In this document: piece by piece, positions 53,001-56,466 of the stretch
How the letters are laid out: each line of letters opens with the position of its first letter
Position numbering within the stretch: position 1 is the stretch's first letter
DNA from: Epiperipatus broadwayi
Taxonomy: Eukaryota > Onychophora > Udeonychophora > Euonychophora > Peripatidae
Reading direction: 5' to 3'
Length of the DNA: 64,000 nucleotides
Assembly (NCBI GenBank): GCA_028023455.1
Contig: JAQFVV010012418.1
Coordinates: 5,081,244-5,145,243, forward strand
Translations under genes and position numbers: made by a program
Notes under the pieces: generated by a model
Seen by the model: only the letters and a program-made list of their open reading frames with translations
Told to the model about the DNA's origin: nothing
The model's database searches: none

Positions 53001-53355
53001 TCAGATGATTACCATTAAAACATTTGAAATTTAGGAACTTAGCTTTAAATGAAGATGGGCTAAAAAGAAGAAATGAATATGCAGAGAGGAAATTGTATTG
53101 TTATTTGCTTCCTTAATGGTATTTATTTGTATGTATAATACTCAGTAATGTGTTTTAAAAAATTATTTTTTCATTATTAAATATTTTTCATTATTATTCA
53201 ATTTACATATACAGACTTCCACTTCATTATGCTGCTAGTCAGGTCAAAGTTCAGTGCCTTTTTGCTTTGATATCTATGGGTAGTAATGTAAACCATCAAG
53301 ACATCAATGGTTGCACACCCTTACACTATGCATCAGCATCAGACGTTAATGGCAG
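1940..53355 (+). CDS. ANKRD28: Ankyrin-repeat subunit of protein phosphatase 6, ANKRD28-like (partial, six exons)
   Basis: Six exons (1940-2018, 19997-20111, 20281-20363, 23857-23920, 48516-48584, 53215-53355) join in one frame to give 551 coding bases, 183 codons plus two bases. Each exon has an AG acceptor and GT donor, and every junction phase matches. The product is a run of ankyrin repeats with the hallmarks [63 protein letters not shown] and [13 protein letters not shown]. From memory, repeat order and spacing match the N-terminal half of vertebrate ANKRD28/44/52, the scaffold subunits that guide the PP6 catalytic subunit (established for the family). Both gene ends lie outside the window: there is no start codon and no C-terminal repeats. 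Introns are 17,978, 169, 3,493, 24,595 and 4,630 bp. It could belong to any of the three vertebrate paralogue classes; an invertebrate would be expected to have one pre-duplication gene. Confidence 0.85.
2019..2767. other. Intronic AT-rich sequence after exon A
   Basis: The start of the 18-kb intron after exon A. Nothing recognisable apart from a short open frame of hydrophobic low-complexity translation. Confidence 0.6.
2768..3170 (-). mobile_element. 5'-truncated non-LTR retrotransposon 3' end (second copy)
   Basis: This segment repeats nearly base for base the 3' end of the longer LINE that starts at 3171: both carry the same block from a TGTGATG microsatellite tail through the motif reading [19 protein letters not shown], a Cys/His-rich C-terminal knuckle. 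An open frame on the minus strand (2824-3210) covers it. It is either an independent 5'-truncated insertion landed in the 3' tail of the other copy, or a tandem duplication of the tail. Confidence 0.75.
3686..6627 (-). pseudogene. LINE ORF2: AP-type endonuclease and reverse transcriptase, frameshifted
   Basis: Read right to left: 6394-6627 holds the endonuclease start ([11 protein letters not shown]); 5974-6267 the middle with VIGDMN; 5596-5934 the end with SDHNF. RT follows at 4735-5265 ([34 protein letters not shown]), 4482-4766 ([22 protein letters not shown]) and 3686-4528 (FFADDILL catalytic motif, [10 protein letters not shown]). Breaks seen: a homopolymer frameshift between 6267 and 6394, an in-frame TAA near 5970, a shift in an A run near 5600, one or more between 5265 and 5330, one at about 4760, and one in a T run immediately before the FADD motif near 4500. 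Endonuclease and RT catalytic residues are otherwise kept. A Cys-rich tail like that of the truncated copy lies downstream. Confidence 0.8.
6702..7670 (-). CDS. LINE ORF1: PHD finger fragment, coiled coil, SGNH esterase
   Basis: The first methionine is at 7607 and gives 301 residues, but the same frame extends upstream to about 7670 and adds [14 protein letters not shown]. With WICSQC downstream this forms most of a C4HC3-type PHD finger. Next comes a charged coiled coil (about residues 70-140 from that methionine, rich in E, K and V). The C-terminal half is an SGNH/GDSL hydrolase: [10 protein letters not shown] (block I, catalytic Ser), [10 protein letters not shown] (block III, Asn) and DGLHLGKQG (block V, Asp and His). 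In LINEs this ORF1 type is thought to bind RNA or lipid and assist the RNP; the exact role is not settled. The frame is intact over the esterase and all catalytic residues look present. Confidence 0.8.
7741..8168 (-). repeat. Tandemly duplicated 5' leader unit of the LINE (two copies)
   Basis: Two related units (7741-7938 and 7939-8168, about 200-230 bp) share the blocks ATTCTTCAAACACCCTTA, CCACGTGT, AACGTTGCCTTTT and AACAAACTTAACTAAA in order. The second has an extra segment around AACGTTAGGCCTCCC. They lie just upstream of ORF1 on the minus strand, the position of promoter monomers in some LINEs. CACGTG is a palindromic E-box-like site in both units; a promoter role is inference. Confidence 0.7.
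8455..8652. repeat. Dispersed hairpin repeat family, copy 1 (partial)
   Basis: Begins GCAAAACTCTCCATACAGTA and continues through CCAGAAGGCTTGTGC, then ends with the family tail (CTGTTTTAATAACAG, GTGATCATATGATGT). It lacks the right arm of the hairpin seen in other copies. It abuts the 5' end of the LINE. Confidence 0.7.
8653..9568. other. AT-rich intron, nothing recognised
   Basis: Low-complexity sequence with poly-T runs and two short open frames (9013-9201, 9349-9555) that have no recognisable motif. Confidence 0.55.
9569..9912. repeat. Dispersed hairpin repeat family, copy 2 (foldback)
   Basis: The left arm (AACTCTCCATACAGTAGTGC onward) is the reverse complement of the right arm ending near 9836 (ACTACTGTATTGGGAG). 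Arms of about 120 bp surround a centre near 9705 with CATCAGTGAGGAGCTAGAAA. A unique tail (TTTTAATAACAGTTATGAGC, then CATGTGATGTTTAGTGGTTT) follows the right arm only. The same layout recurs at 28.1, 45.4, 50.6 and 57.2-58.2 kb. Confidence 0.8.
9985..12130 (+). mobile_element. Decayed RTE-type LINE
   Basis: Fragments of endonuclease and reverse transcriptase can be read in shifting plus-strand frames. [11 protein letters not shown] (10062-10087) is the endonuclease core. A later segment at 11497-12028 reads [37 protein letters not shown] and then KRPYV and AGIMW pieces, the RT thumb-to-C-terminus order of RTE-clade elements. Many stops and shifts make it inactive. The catalytic YADD is degraded: the FANN near 11520 stands where FADD would be expected. 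Confidence 0.7.
11497..12028 (+). pseudogene. RTE reverse transcriptase C-terminal remnant
   Basis: Two overlapping frames (11497-11886 and 11762-12028) together cover the end of RT. The first reads [20 protein letters not shown], then [16 protein letters not shown], equivalent to the FADD-to-KT(K/R)VM region of RTE elements, with both catalytic Asp replaced by Asn. The second continues with [11 protein letters not shown] frameshift near 11760-11860 separates them. Confidence 0.7.
12131..12896. other. AT-rich intron, nothing recognised
   Basis: Includes the 3' end of the RTE remnant and AT-rich sequence without motifs that I can name. Confidence 0.5.
12897..13067. mobile_element. Small foldback MITE
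   Basis: Terminal inverted repeats of about 48 bp: left AATATTAAATCACCCCTCAT, with CAGCACTGCCCTCTGT further in; right is its reverse complement (ACAGAGGGCAGTGCTG, then GGGGGTGATTTAATATT). The centre is about 70 bp and non-coding. Length and structure fit a non-autonomous DNA transposon; superfamily not determined. Confidence 0.75.
13068..14626. other. AT-rich intron, nothing recognised
   Basis: No gene-like signal. An open frame at 14393-14599 has a modest coding look at its end ([17 protein letters not shown]) but no support. Confidence 0.5.
14627..14836. repeat. Tandem duplication, 106-bp unit, two copies
   Basis: The unit starting GTTATCTTTGATTAATGGC at 14627 is repeated from 14733. Both copies share TGGCCTTCAATCATCTATCC, with about ten differences, so the duplication is fairly recent. 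Confidence 0.85.
14837..15427. other. AT-rich intron before the LTR element
   Basis: Low-complexity sequence with poly-A and poly-T runs, nothing recognised. Confidence 0.6.
15433..15605 (+). repeat. 5' LTR
   Basis: Starts TGTCATATTATGGCTAATAC and ends AAGAACATAACA. It contains TTAATAAAAG, a possible AATAAA polyadenylation signal. It matches the 3' LTR closely. Confidence 0.92.
15606..15620 (+). promoter_or_regulatory. Primer-binding-site-like sequence
   Basis: TGGTGTCAGGAGTAT directly follows the 5' LTR CA terminus, the place and TGG start expected of a tRNA primer site. I do not assign the tRNA. Confidence 0.6.
15636..15722 (+). repeat. 43-bp tandem duplication in the element leader
   Basis: The unit containing TTTCTAAAGTCTATAAA and CAGTGAGTATTT occurs twice between the primer site and gag, differing by one A. 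Confidence 0.85.
15785..16630 (+). pseudogene. Retrotransposon gag with zinc knuckles
   Basis: A plausible start at 15785 reads [19 protein letters not shown]. The capsid-like part is frameshifted and carries stops near 15925 and 16000. Downstream, 16346-16444 encodes two Cys/His knuckles; the second (16403-16444, [14 protein letters not shown]) is a perfect CX2CX4HX4C. Gag packages element RNA in cytoplasmic particles (family knowledge). Confidence 0.75.
16640..16900 (+). pseudogene. Retrotransposon protease remnant
   Basis: The region after the knuckles reads [13 protein letters not shown], resembling the D(S/T)GA active-site loop with an interruption between Asp-Ser and Gly-Ala. It continues to [12 protein letters not shown]. 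It sits exactly where the aspartic protease is expected. Confidence 0.5.
17100..18400 (+). pseudogene. Retrotransposon reverse transcriptase and RNase H
   Basis: The lead-in [16 protein letters not shown] is typical of Ty3/gypsy pol. RT fingers and palm are at 17295-17729 ([38 protein letters not shown]). Where YxDD should stand, the frame reads TVEDFLIG, so the catalytic Tyr and first Asp are lost. A frameshift near 17680 leads to the thumb and RNase H start at 17675-18127 ([27 protein letters not shown]). A stop at 18125 and later shifts follow. Confidence 0.85.
18540..19440 (+). pseudogene. Retrotransposon integrase
   Basis: The zinc-binding HHCC module is at 18603-18791 ([20 protein letters not shown], then CPICATYRP), whose first His pair is displaced. 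Core catalytic region fragments follow ([36 protein letters not shown] with the expected NG..E pattern). The C-terminal domain ([15 protein letters not shown]) ends near 19440. Stops and shifts occur at about 18790 and 19014. Integrase inserts element DNA in the nucleus (family knowledge). Confidence 0.8.
19450..19698 (+). pseudogene. C-terminal low-complexity tail of pol
   Basis: An 82-codon open frame downstream of integrase is rich in E, T, S and P ([19 protein letters not shown]). It stops just before the purine tract and 3' LTR. It is probably the polar C-terminal extension of integrase rather than a separate protein. Confidence 0.5.
19714..19888 (+). repeat. 3' LTR
   Basis: Starts TGTTATGTTATGGCTAATAC and ends GAACATAACA. 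A purine-rich AAAGAGAGAGAG tract precedes it. It carries AATAAA in the same sense as the host gene, 108 bp before exon B. Confidence 0.92.
19997..20111 (+). CDS. ANKRD28: Exon B of ANKRD28-like gene
   Basis: The exon is 115 bp with acceptor ATATAG and donor GTAAGT. It supplies two bases of the split glycine, then reads [25 protein letters not shown] and SVGADPK, a complete ankyrin repeat. It leaves in phase 2 (AA of a lysine codon). Its acceptor lies only 108 bp downstream of the 3' end of an LTR retrotransposon, so part of the natural intron before it is displaced to 15.4 kb. Confidence 0.9.
20281..20363 (+). CDS. ANKRD28: Exon C of ANKRD28-like gene
   Basis: The exon is 83 bp, entered after a T-rich tract ending TTTTTTTAG and left at GTTTAT. 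The first base completes lysine AAA and the frame reads [27 protein letters not shown], matching the repeat that in vertebrate ANKRD28 carries an RGIHGM-like start. It leaves in phase 1. The intron before it is just 169 bp, by far the shortest in the gene. Confidence 0.9.
20780..21790 (+). mobile_element. Decayed RTE-like reverse transcriptase remnant
   Basis: In the intron between exons C and D, plus-strand pieces read [15 protein letters not shown], then [15 protein letters not shown] near 21100, then [10 protein letters not shown] with the catalytic YADD at 21539-21550. These are three consecutive RT blocks in the order of RTE elements, joined by stops and frameshifts. It is related to, but not an obvious duplicate of, the copy at 10-12 kb. 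Confidence 0.7.
21800..23856. other. AT-rich intron between RTE remnant and exon D
   Basis: Low-complexity sequence. A perfect short hairpin (AAATACTTCCTAAGGAAGTATTT) is at about 22061-22085. Short hydrophobic open frames (22850-23092, 23122-23397) look like translated AT-rich DNA. Confidence 0.5.
23857..23920 (+). CDS. ANKRD28: Exon D of ANKRD28-like gene
   Basis: The exon is 64 bp with acceptor TATTTTAG and donor GTAATT. It completes the glycine split at the end of exon C and reads [20 protein letters not shown], the first half of an ankyrin repeat, ending phase 2 inside a second glycine. The exon divides a repeat between helix A and helix B, as the next exon supplies NLDCLDILL. Confidence 0.88.
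24520..25040 (-). repeat. Dispersed repeat R2, copy 1 (inverted to 43.8-44.4 kb)
   Basis: Shares ordered blocks with the reverse complement of 43838-44420: GCCTTTGCCAGCTTGG, AATTATTTAA, TTGGATGCACCA, CTGATCATCATCAATGCTC, GTGCATGG, CTGGATGCCCA. No open frame is visible. Further degenerate similarity may extend on both sides. Strand is assigned relative to the copy at 43.8 kb. Confidence 0.75.
25140..26010. repeat. Degenerate tandem array, roughly 95-135 bp period
   Basis: A block resembling GATTAAATTTTACATATATG, followed by a CACACATG/CATGTGTG-like segment, recurs near 25197, 25309, 25404, 25462 and 25590. Spacing is irregular and identity low. A similar pattern is seen beside the other R2 copy (about 43270-43700). 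Confidence 0.45.
26370..27160. other. Less AT-rich unexplained block, possibly solo-LTR-like
   Basis: Opens with a short palindrome GTAAC...GTTAC (26371-26393). Further on it contains a TATA-like AATATAAAAGGG near 26838 and AATAAATAAAACGG near 27028. The block at 26700-27110 is noticeably richer in G+C than its surroundings. No partner copy or clear target duplication was found, so LTR identity is a guess. Confidence 0.3.
27161..28049. other. Intron, unexplained mixed-composition sequence
   Basis: 27370-27780 is again less AT-rich (for example GGGCAGAATCGCTGTATACG). A 60-codon open frame at 27583-27765 has no recognisable motif. Confidence 0.4.
28050..28634 (+). repeat. Dispersed hairpin repeat family, copy 3 (long form)
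   Basis: Contains two tail units (ending 28202 and 28634) and, between them, the long internal segment: ACCAATCCTGCC, AAAATGTATGGG, GGCTGCTGGAGGGTTGCATT, AGTGCAGTGCTCTCAGATCC, then CTAGTCTGGGGATATTGGAT and GGCACTACTGTATGG. Its long form is shared with the copies at 50.6 and 57.2-58.2 kb. Confidence 0.75.
28635..29639. other. AT-rich intron, nothing recognised
   Basis: Low-complexity sequence. Confidence 0.6.
29640..30360. repeat. Compound foldback repeat (three related arms)
   Basis: A segment at about 29640-29900 (TTCATTGCAACTGTTTTTTA, CCCTCCACC, CTAGAATTTTG) is the reverse complement of 30160-30320. The block TGTATTGTCATTTGCTGAAG occurs directly repeated at 29952 and 30249. It has the look of one palindromic AT-rich element partly duplicated. 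Confidence 0.65.
30520..30700 (+). mobile_element. Short RTE-related fragment
   Basis: AAAGAATTATATAGTAATGA onward, with ACATCTTCTGAATTACCAGT, parallels 10795-10880 of the RTE copy (AAAGAATTATATGATAATAA and ACATTCTGAATTACTAAGAA). No frame survives. Confidence 0.45.
30701..32500. other. AT-rich intron, nothing recognised
   Basis: Low-complexity sequence; may contain the unlocated 3' end of the minus-strand hAT element. Confidence 0.5.
32540..33045 (-). pseudogene. hAT transposase, C-terminal part
   Basis: Reading down the minus strand: [25 protein letters not shown], a stop, [36 protein letters not shown], then after a gap WLLNPFIEQ. This is the colinear continuation of the fragment at 36346-36890, with only about 15-20 family residues missing at the break. 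Confidence 0.75.
33481..33650. repeat. Minisatellite, about 59-bp unit, nearly three copies
   Basis: Units starting near 33481, 33540 and 33599 share TTTTATACGTATAT, CAGATATAACTTTAT and TTTATTAATAGT-like blocks. Confidence 0.8.
35703..35795 (+). mobile_element. tRNA-derived SINE, copy 1
   Basis: A tRNA-like head with a 7-bp acceptor stem (GCATTGG with CCGATGC), an A-box region (GGTCAAGAGGTCAGCGC) and B box (GGTTCGCATCC), followed by GCTATGACACTTT and an A14 tail. The anticodon arm (CTGCC...GGCAG) has an enlarged loop, and an extra TTGCGG lies before the T arm. It is not a functional tRNA gene because of these irregularities and the shared tail with copy 2. Confidence 0.8.
36346..36890 (-). 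pseudogene. hAT transposase, N-terminal and middle part
   Basis: The minus-strand frame reads [20 protein letters not shown] and then [10 protein letters not shown], followed, after stops, by [20 protein letters not shown] and [10 protein letters not shown]. These match the SNNTV, CTDGA...M.GRHSG and THCVIHR landmarks of ZBED5/SCAND3-type hAT transposases. The acidic catalytic residue of the GLC(T)DGA block is altered (D to N). Confidence 0.75.
37236..37326 (-). mobile_element. tRNA-derived SINE, copy 2 (inverted)
   Basis: The minus strand repeats copy 1: GTATTGGTGGACGAGAGGTC, GACTGCCTTGCACTTGCAGG, CCCGGGTTCGTGTCCCGG (a perfect 5-bp T arm), GATGCTATGACACTT, then poly-A. It sits inside the hAT remnant, 1.44 kb from copy 1 and in opposite orientation. 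Confidence 0.8.
37936..38040. repeat. Left arm of inverted pair flanking the Penelope-like fragment
   Basis: TATATAATTTTCCATTTATT, then TTGATCAGTTATTAAG and GTTTTATAAATATTGATAT, are the approximate reverse complement of 39965-40045 (about 75-100 bp). Confidence 0.6.
38421..39055 (+). mobile_element. Penelope-like retroelement fragment with GIY-YIG endonuclease
   Basis: An upstream frame at 38429 reads [16 protein letters not shown], typical of the region after RT in Penelope-like elements. A GIY-YIG module follows: [17 protein letters not shown] (38798-38848, with the linker CxxC) and, after a frameshift, [27 protein letters not shown] and [16 protein letters not shown], the expected second half ending with the family's ..SLN. 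The RT itself is missing. The open frame ends where the TIR element at 39056 is inserted. GIY-YIG nucleases cut target DNA during insertion (family knowledge). Confidence 0.75.
39056..39962 (+). mobile_element. TIR element 'GGGTCTCGTTTTA', copy 1
   Basis: Ends are inverted: left TTGGGTCTCGTTTTATGCG, right (reverse complement) CCTGGGTCTAGTTTTATGGG. It is about 0.9 kb with no open frame. A 48-bp unit (AATCTGATTCACAAACGAA, then CAAATAG, GGTAATGATT) is tandemly duplicated at 39567-39671. It is inverted relative to copy 2 at 46.3 kb, with which it shares internal blocks such as TTTTTTATTAGTCATA. Confidence 0.75.
39963..41870. other. AT-rich intron with right inverted arm and C runs
   Basis: 39965-40045 is the right inverted arm. 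C runs of 10 (40310-40319) and 9 (40604-40612) stand out. Otherwise low-complexity; the open frame at 41351-41620 is AT-rich translation only. Confidence 0.5.
41871..43837. other. Intron flanking repeat R2 copy 2
   Basis: Begins with a palindrome TGTAACCAGTTGGGTTACA (41871-41889), comparable with the GTAAC...GTTAC beside the other R2 copy. 42240-42900 is less AT-rich with no frame. 43270-43700 repeats the CACATG/TGTGTG pattern seen at 25.2-26.0 kb. Confidence 0.4.
43838..44420 (+). repeat. Dispersed repeat R2, copy 2
   Basis: Reverse-complement partner of 24520-25040: GGATGCCCAGAG-like start (GGGCATCCAG at 43861), GAGCATTGATGATGATCAGC, GGTGCATCCAAG, CCAAGCTGGCAAAGGCTC, then the GAGATCTTTTAATCTAATGC end. 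Confidence 0.75.
44480..44660 (-). other. Possible coding remnant beside R2 copy 2
   Basis: The minus strand is open for about 60 codons, including [20 protein letters not shown] and [18 protein letters not shown]. The composition looks protein-like and less AT-driven than neighbours, but I do not recognise the family. It may come from a retroelement. Confidence 0.3.
44896..45985. repeat. 1.1-kb palindromic element with nested insertion
   Basis: The left arm (44896-45310) is the reverse complement of 45330-45436 plus 45665-45985. The centre is near 45320 (GACTTATAAGTAAAATGAAT). Arms are long and well matched, e.g. CTGTCCTGCAGTCTTCATTA left, with GATGAAGACTGCAGGGCAGT right. A copy of the hairpin repeat family interrupts only the right arm. 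Confidence 0.85.
45437..45664 (+). repeat. Dispersed hairpin repeat family, copy 4 (nested)
   Basis: Starts GCAAAACTCTCCATACAATA, forms a hairpin (CATCTTGTGCCAACAAGAGC with TCTTGTTGGCACAAGATGG), and ends with the tail GTGATCATGTGATGTTTAG. Because the opposite arm of the host palindrome lacks it, its borders can be read to within a few bases: the unit is about 225 bp. Confidence 0.85.
46255..47328. mobile_element. TIR element 'GGGTCTCGTTTTA', copy 2
   Basis: Left end ACACCTGGGTCTCGTTTTAC, right end the reverse complement with ACACCTGGGTCTCTTTTTAC. Both borders continue into TATATA, so a TA-type target duplication is possible. It contains long runs of ACGCG/CGCG-type motifs near the ends and no credible open frame. 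1,074 bp. Confidence 0.8.
47597..48062. mobile_element. Possible small hAT-like non-autonomous element
   Basis: Left AAGAGTATTCAATCTTTTTG and right (reverse complement) CAGAGGTGTCCAATCTGTGG are imperfect inverted repeats resembling hAT ends. No 8-bp flanking duplication was found, so confidence is low. Confidence 0.35.
48516..48584 (+). CDS. ANKRD28: Exon E of ANKRD28-like gene
   Basis: The exon is 69 bp, preceded by an uninterrupted run of about 17 T and TTTAG, and followed by GTATGT. It completes the glycine and reads [20 protein letters not shown], then MGR split over the junction. It begins with helix B of the repeat opened by exon D, 24.6 kb upstream, and leaves in phase 2. Members of an inverted dispersed repeat family lie in both flanking introns. 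Confidence 0.88.
48671..48852. repeat. AT-rich foldback next to exon E
   Basis: The left arm (TATTGGACTATTTCCATATC, then GTCTTTAGAAAAATTTAAC) is complementary to the right arm (GTTAAATTTTCTAAAGAC, then ATATGCCAATATATAAATAA). Arms are about 65 bp, and it begins 87 bp after the exon E donor. Confidence 0.75.
48853..50637. other. AT-rich intron, nothing recognised
   Basis: Low-complexity sequence; the open frame at 49822-50076 has no recognisable motif. Confidence 0.55.
50638..50952 (-). repeat. Dispersed hairpin repeat family, copy 5 (minus)
   Basis: Reverse-complement similarity to the long form: CCAATATACCCAAACTAGTT, CATCAGTGAGGAG, AAGTGCATCTGG, ACATATAAATGTTTTCAATT, ATAGATCTGAAACCAGTTTA, TCCTGTGGCCAGAACTGATA. 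It is truncated before the CCATACAGT end. Confidence 0.75.
51351..53014. mobile_element. Unclassified TIR element of 1.66 kb upstream of exon F
   Basis: The left end reads TGGTAATCATCTGAAATCCG, then GGCATGGCTGCTTGG. The right end is its reverse complement (CCAAGCAATCGTGCCCAG, then ATTTCAGATGATTACCA). TIRs are about 38 bp. Flanks show no convincing target duplication beyond TT. The left interior is a poly-T/poly-G-rich tandem array (51655-52345); the right interior is of ordinary composition with no open frame of note. It ends 200 bp before exon F. Confidence 0.8.
51655..52345. repeat. Tandem repeat of about 340 bp, two copies plus start of a third
   Basis: Starts at 51655, 51998 and 52332, each with TTTTAACCCC-like sequence and AAAAATATAA. 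Shared internal blocks in order include TTTTTGTGTT, AAAGTCAATAAT, ATTTCGTTTGAATTA, CTTCTACAATAAAC, a G run, TTTCGTACT and AACAAAAATAGTCATTTAT. Confidence 0.85.
53215..53355 (+). CDS. ANKRD28: Exon F of ANKRD28-like gene
   Basis: The exon is 141 bp with acceptor ATACAG and donor GTACAT. It reads [20 protein letters not shown], then [19 protein letters not shown] and SASDVNG, finishing the repeat from exon E and starting the next (helix A only). It leaves in phase 2 (AG of a codon). The frame runs open past the donor for about 50 codons, but that tail is hydrophobic AT-rich intron translation, not ankyrin. The expected helix-B exon (family consensus begins near CLEYLL) was not found before base 64000. 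Confidence 0.9.
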
Positions 53356-54163
53356 GTACATATTTATTTTTTACTGTAGAATAAAATTGTTTAATTATTT
53401 TTATTGCTTAATTATTTCTTTTTTTTTATCTGTATATATGTATGTGTTCATTATTTATGTATATAAGTTTTGTAACCAGATAACAGGTTTAGCAATTGAA
53501 GCCTAGGGTATTGTAATCAAATATGTGCTAAATTATTTTTAATAATATTTGTCATATGTGTGTAATGTTTCTTTTGAGATAATTAATCCTTTGCATATTA
53601 GAATTTTTTTAAAAAACATATAACAAATAAAAATAATGGATTTATTTTAGAAAATTGTATATCTAATGAAACTGAACATAAAATGTTTGATTTTTTTTTA
53701 ACTTATGTGTAATATCTTTTTTATGTGTAAACACGTGTATTCACAGTTTTATTATAAGTTAACTGCTATGAGACAAATCTCACACAATATCCATCTATTT
53801 CTTATTTCAGGGATTTCCAACATACAGTTCATGTTCTATTTATTGATATTTAATTCATTTTTTGTTAGTTTGTTTTTTATTGAATTATAAAACTTAATCA
53901 ACTTCATTAAATTATCAAATTTATATTCTCATGAAAACAATAAAATCTTTTTTTTTTAAAAAAAAAATTTACATTTATAAAACATAAAGAAAAATAAGCT
54001 TAATGCAAATAGAAATTTTCATTTAAAAAAATATTTACTTGATCAATGTATGACATGGTTTATTTTATTGTCTATTTTTCTTTTGGAAGATATTTGTCAA
54101 TATTGTAATATTTTAAACAAAACTACAAGGTTTATTATCAAGATATTTATAATATAAAAGCTT
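53356..54163. other. Intron after exon F, nothing recognised
   Basis: AT-rich; short open frames (for example 53705-53890) look like translated AT-rich DNA. Confidence 0.6.
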
Positions 54164-54703
54164 TTTAAACAAAAGTTGATAATATTTTAAAATAAAATTA
54201 TTCTAAACAAAGTTATACTTATTTATAATTTTTTTGTGAATTACTTATTTTATTGATAGAATTAATTGATCTCCATACTAATATTATGCTGAAGTCATTA
54301 CATACAAATGACAAGTAATTATTAATTATTACAATTGTTAACAAAATGTTACAATATACTAAAATAAATTTAAATCAAAATGGAACTTTTAGCTTTTTTA
54401 AATTTAACTGATATACAATGCTCTTTTCTGAAGTAGTCTTGTAAATCTAATCTAATGATTCATAATCAATTTTTTTATTCTATATATCTATTATTATTGA
54501 AAAAATTTGCTCATAAATATAAACGTTCTCAAAACTGATATTATCTTTTATTACCTTTCTATTTTTATGTAATGATTTCAGCATTATATTAGTTTGGAAA
54601 TCAATTAATTCTATCAATAAAATAATTCACAAAAAAATTATAAATAAGCGTAACTTGGTTTAGAATAATTTTATTTTAAAATATTATCAACTTTTGTTTA
54701 AAT
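54164..54703. repeat. Foldback with 105-bp arms
   Basis: 54164-54272 (AAACAAAAGTTGATAATATT onward to TTGATAGAATTAATTGAT) is nearly perfectly complementary to 54600-54703. The 327-bp loop has no open frame. It has MITE-like architecture but no recognised family. Confidence 0.85.
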
Positions 54704-56228
54704 TATAGCAGTATTAAAAAAATAGATCTTATTCTAACATATTGATAGACAGATTGATGGTTATTTTTCAGAATTTAAAAAGAAATCCTAATCATACTAA
54801 GTTTTGATAATTATTAAACCTAAAATTACCAATTCAGATTTTAGACTAATCATCTTACTATTTTGTGGAATTATTTTATTGAATGTATTGTTGCTTCACT
54901 GACCAATTGTATTAATTAATAATGACTTGATTAAAAGAAAATATGTTTTTTTTCTATTTGACCTAAGAATAAAAGGAATATAGAATTTCATAAGCAATCT
55001 ATAGATTTAATGATAGAAATTCAGTGGAACTTTTATAAATTTTATTAACTTACAACAAAAAAATTTAATTTTACTAATGATAAATATGTAAAAAATTGAA
55101 TATTTATTGTAATTAGTGATTATCAATTGTTTATAAATATTTGTACACTTTTTTCATTATTTATTGCAAATTTGAATGGTGGAGGGGAATTATCTGTAAG
55201 AAATATATAATTTAGAAAAAGAAAATCATTAAAAATTAATTCTCTGCTATAAAGACATGTCTTCCACTATTGGAAAACTTATTAAATAATATGCATATTC
55301 AGCACATATATAGTCTATATTATTTTCTCAATAATTTGAACAAAAGACTAAAAACTCGGTAATGAATCTTTATATCATCCTTTATATAAAGGAGCATTAC
55401 TAGTCTGCTTATGTAACTCAAATTTTTATATAAGTCAAATCCATACACAAATCAGCATTTAACTTGGTTCATATCATGAAATCATATAGAAAATACACTA
55501 TCAAAATTTATATCAGTGTAATATAAATAAGTAAATAATAATAAAAAAAATAATATACTGTTAGTTTTAATAAAAAGTCATAATATGTACAATGTATTAA
55601 AAATATATGTTATTCTTCTGTGATATGCTTTTTAATTTATTTAGAATCCTTTAAATATTCTCTGTTGAAACAGCAAATTCAAATTTGCAAGCAATTGACA
55701 ACAAATTTTGTCAGCCTTCATATTTTTTTTAGAATCTTTACTTTTGTTTTAAAATACGTATTATTGTGATAAGGTTCAGTTTTTTTCTTGAAGTAAATGT
55801 TTGCTATGAAAATCAAGCAGAATTTTAAAAAGAGGATCATCAACAAAAGTATGCAAGAACTGAGATACTGACTTTAGCACAATATTCTTCAGATATTTTG
55901 GAAAATATAAATAAAATATTACATGCTAGTAAATGCTTGCTTAAAATTGGATTTACATAAATAAAGTGCTGCCTCTATATATATTTTCACATTTTAATAA
56001 TGTTTTGTCACTTTTTATATATATATGAAAATAATCAGTAACTTTTTTTGTCAACAGATTAGTTTATTAAAGTGTTTGTATCGATTTTCTTTACAATCTT
56101 CCATTCTAAATTGTAAATAAATTATGAAAATAAAAATTATATTTGTGAAATTAGTCTGTTTACTCAAGATCTTTAAAGGAAAATTATTAATGCTTTTGGT
56201 ATTTATAAGATCTCTATTTGTCTAATCA
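54704..56228. other. AT-rich intron, nothing recognised
   Basis: Low-complexity sequence. Confidence 0.6.
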
Positions 56229-56466
56229 TCAACCATTATCAATCCACTGCAGGATGAAGGTCTCTCCAAGTTCAATCCATCTTCTCCGATCTTTAGATTT
56301 TTTTATCCACATCACCCCTGCACACTTTCTTATTTCATCCATCCATCTCACATGTGGTCTCTTTCTGAGTCTTTTACAATCTCTTTGAATCCAGTTTAAG
56401 ATTTCAATTATCCATCTGTTATCATCTCTTTTAGTAATATGTCCAGTAATATCTTTTCTAGTAATT
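56229..56466 (-). pseudogene. RTE-type LINE ORF2 C-terminus, intact frame
   Basis: The minus strand is open for about 78 codons with a natural stop at 56229-56231. It reads DITGHITKRDDNRW, NWIQRDCKRLRKRPHVRWMD, EIRKCAGVMW and ELGETFILQWIDNG. This is the well-known end of RTE/BovB-like ORF2 (GH.ARR.DNRW ... RGRP..RW.DDI ... QWIDNG). It has no ATG and is a 5'-truncated copy. The frame is undamaged over its whole length, unlike the other RTE remnants in the window. Confidence 0.8.

Noticed and set aside
53267-53506. Open frame continuing exon F beyond 53355
   Set aside because: The ankyrin pattern stops exactly at a GT donor; the following residues are hydrophobic translation of intron.
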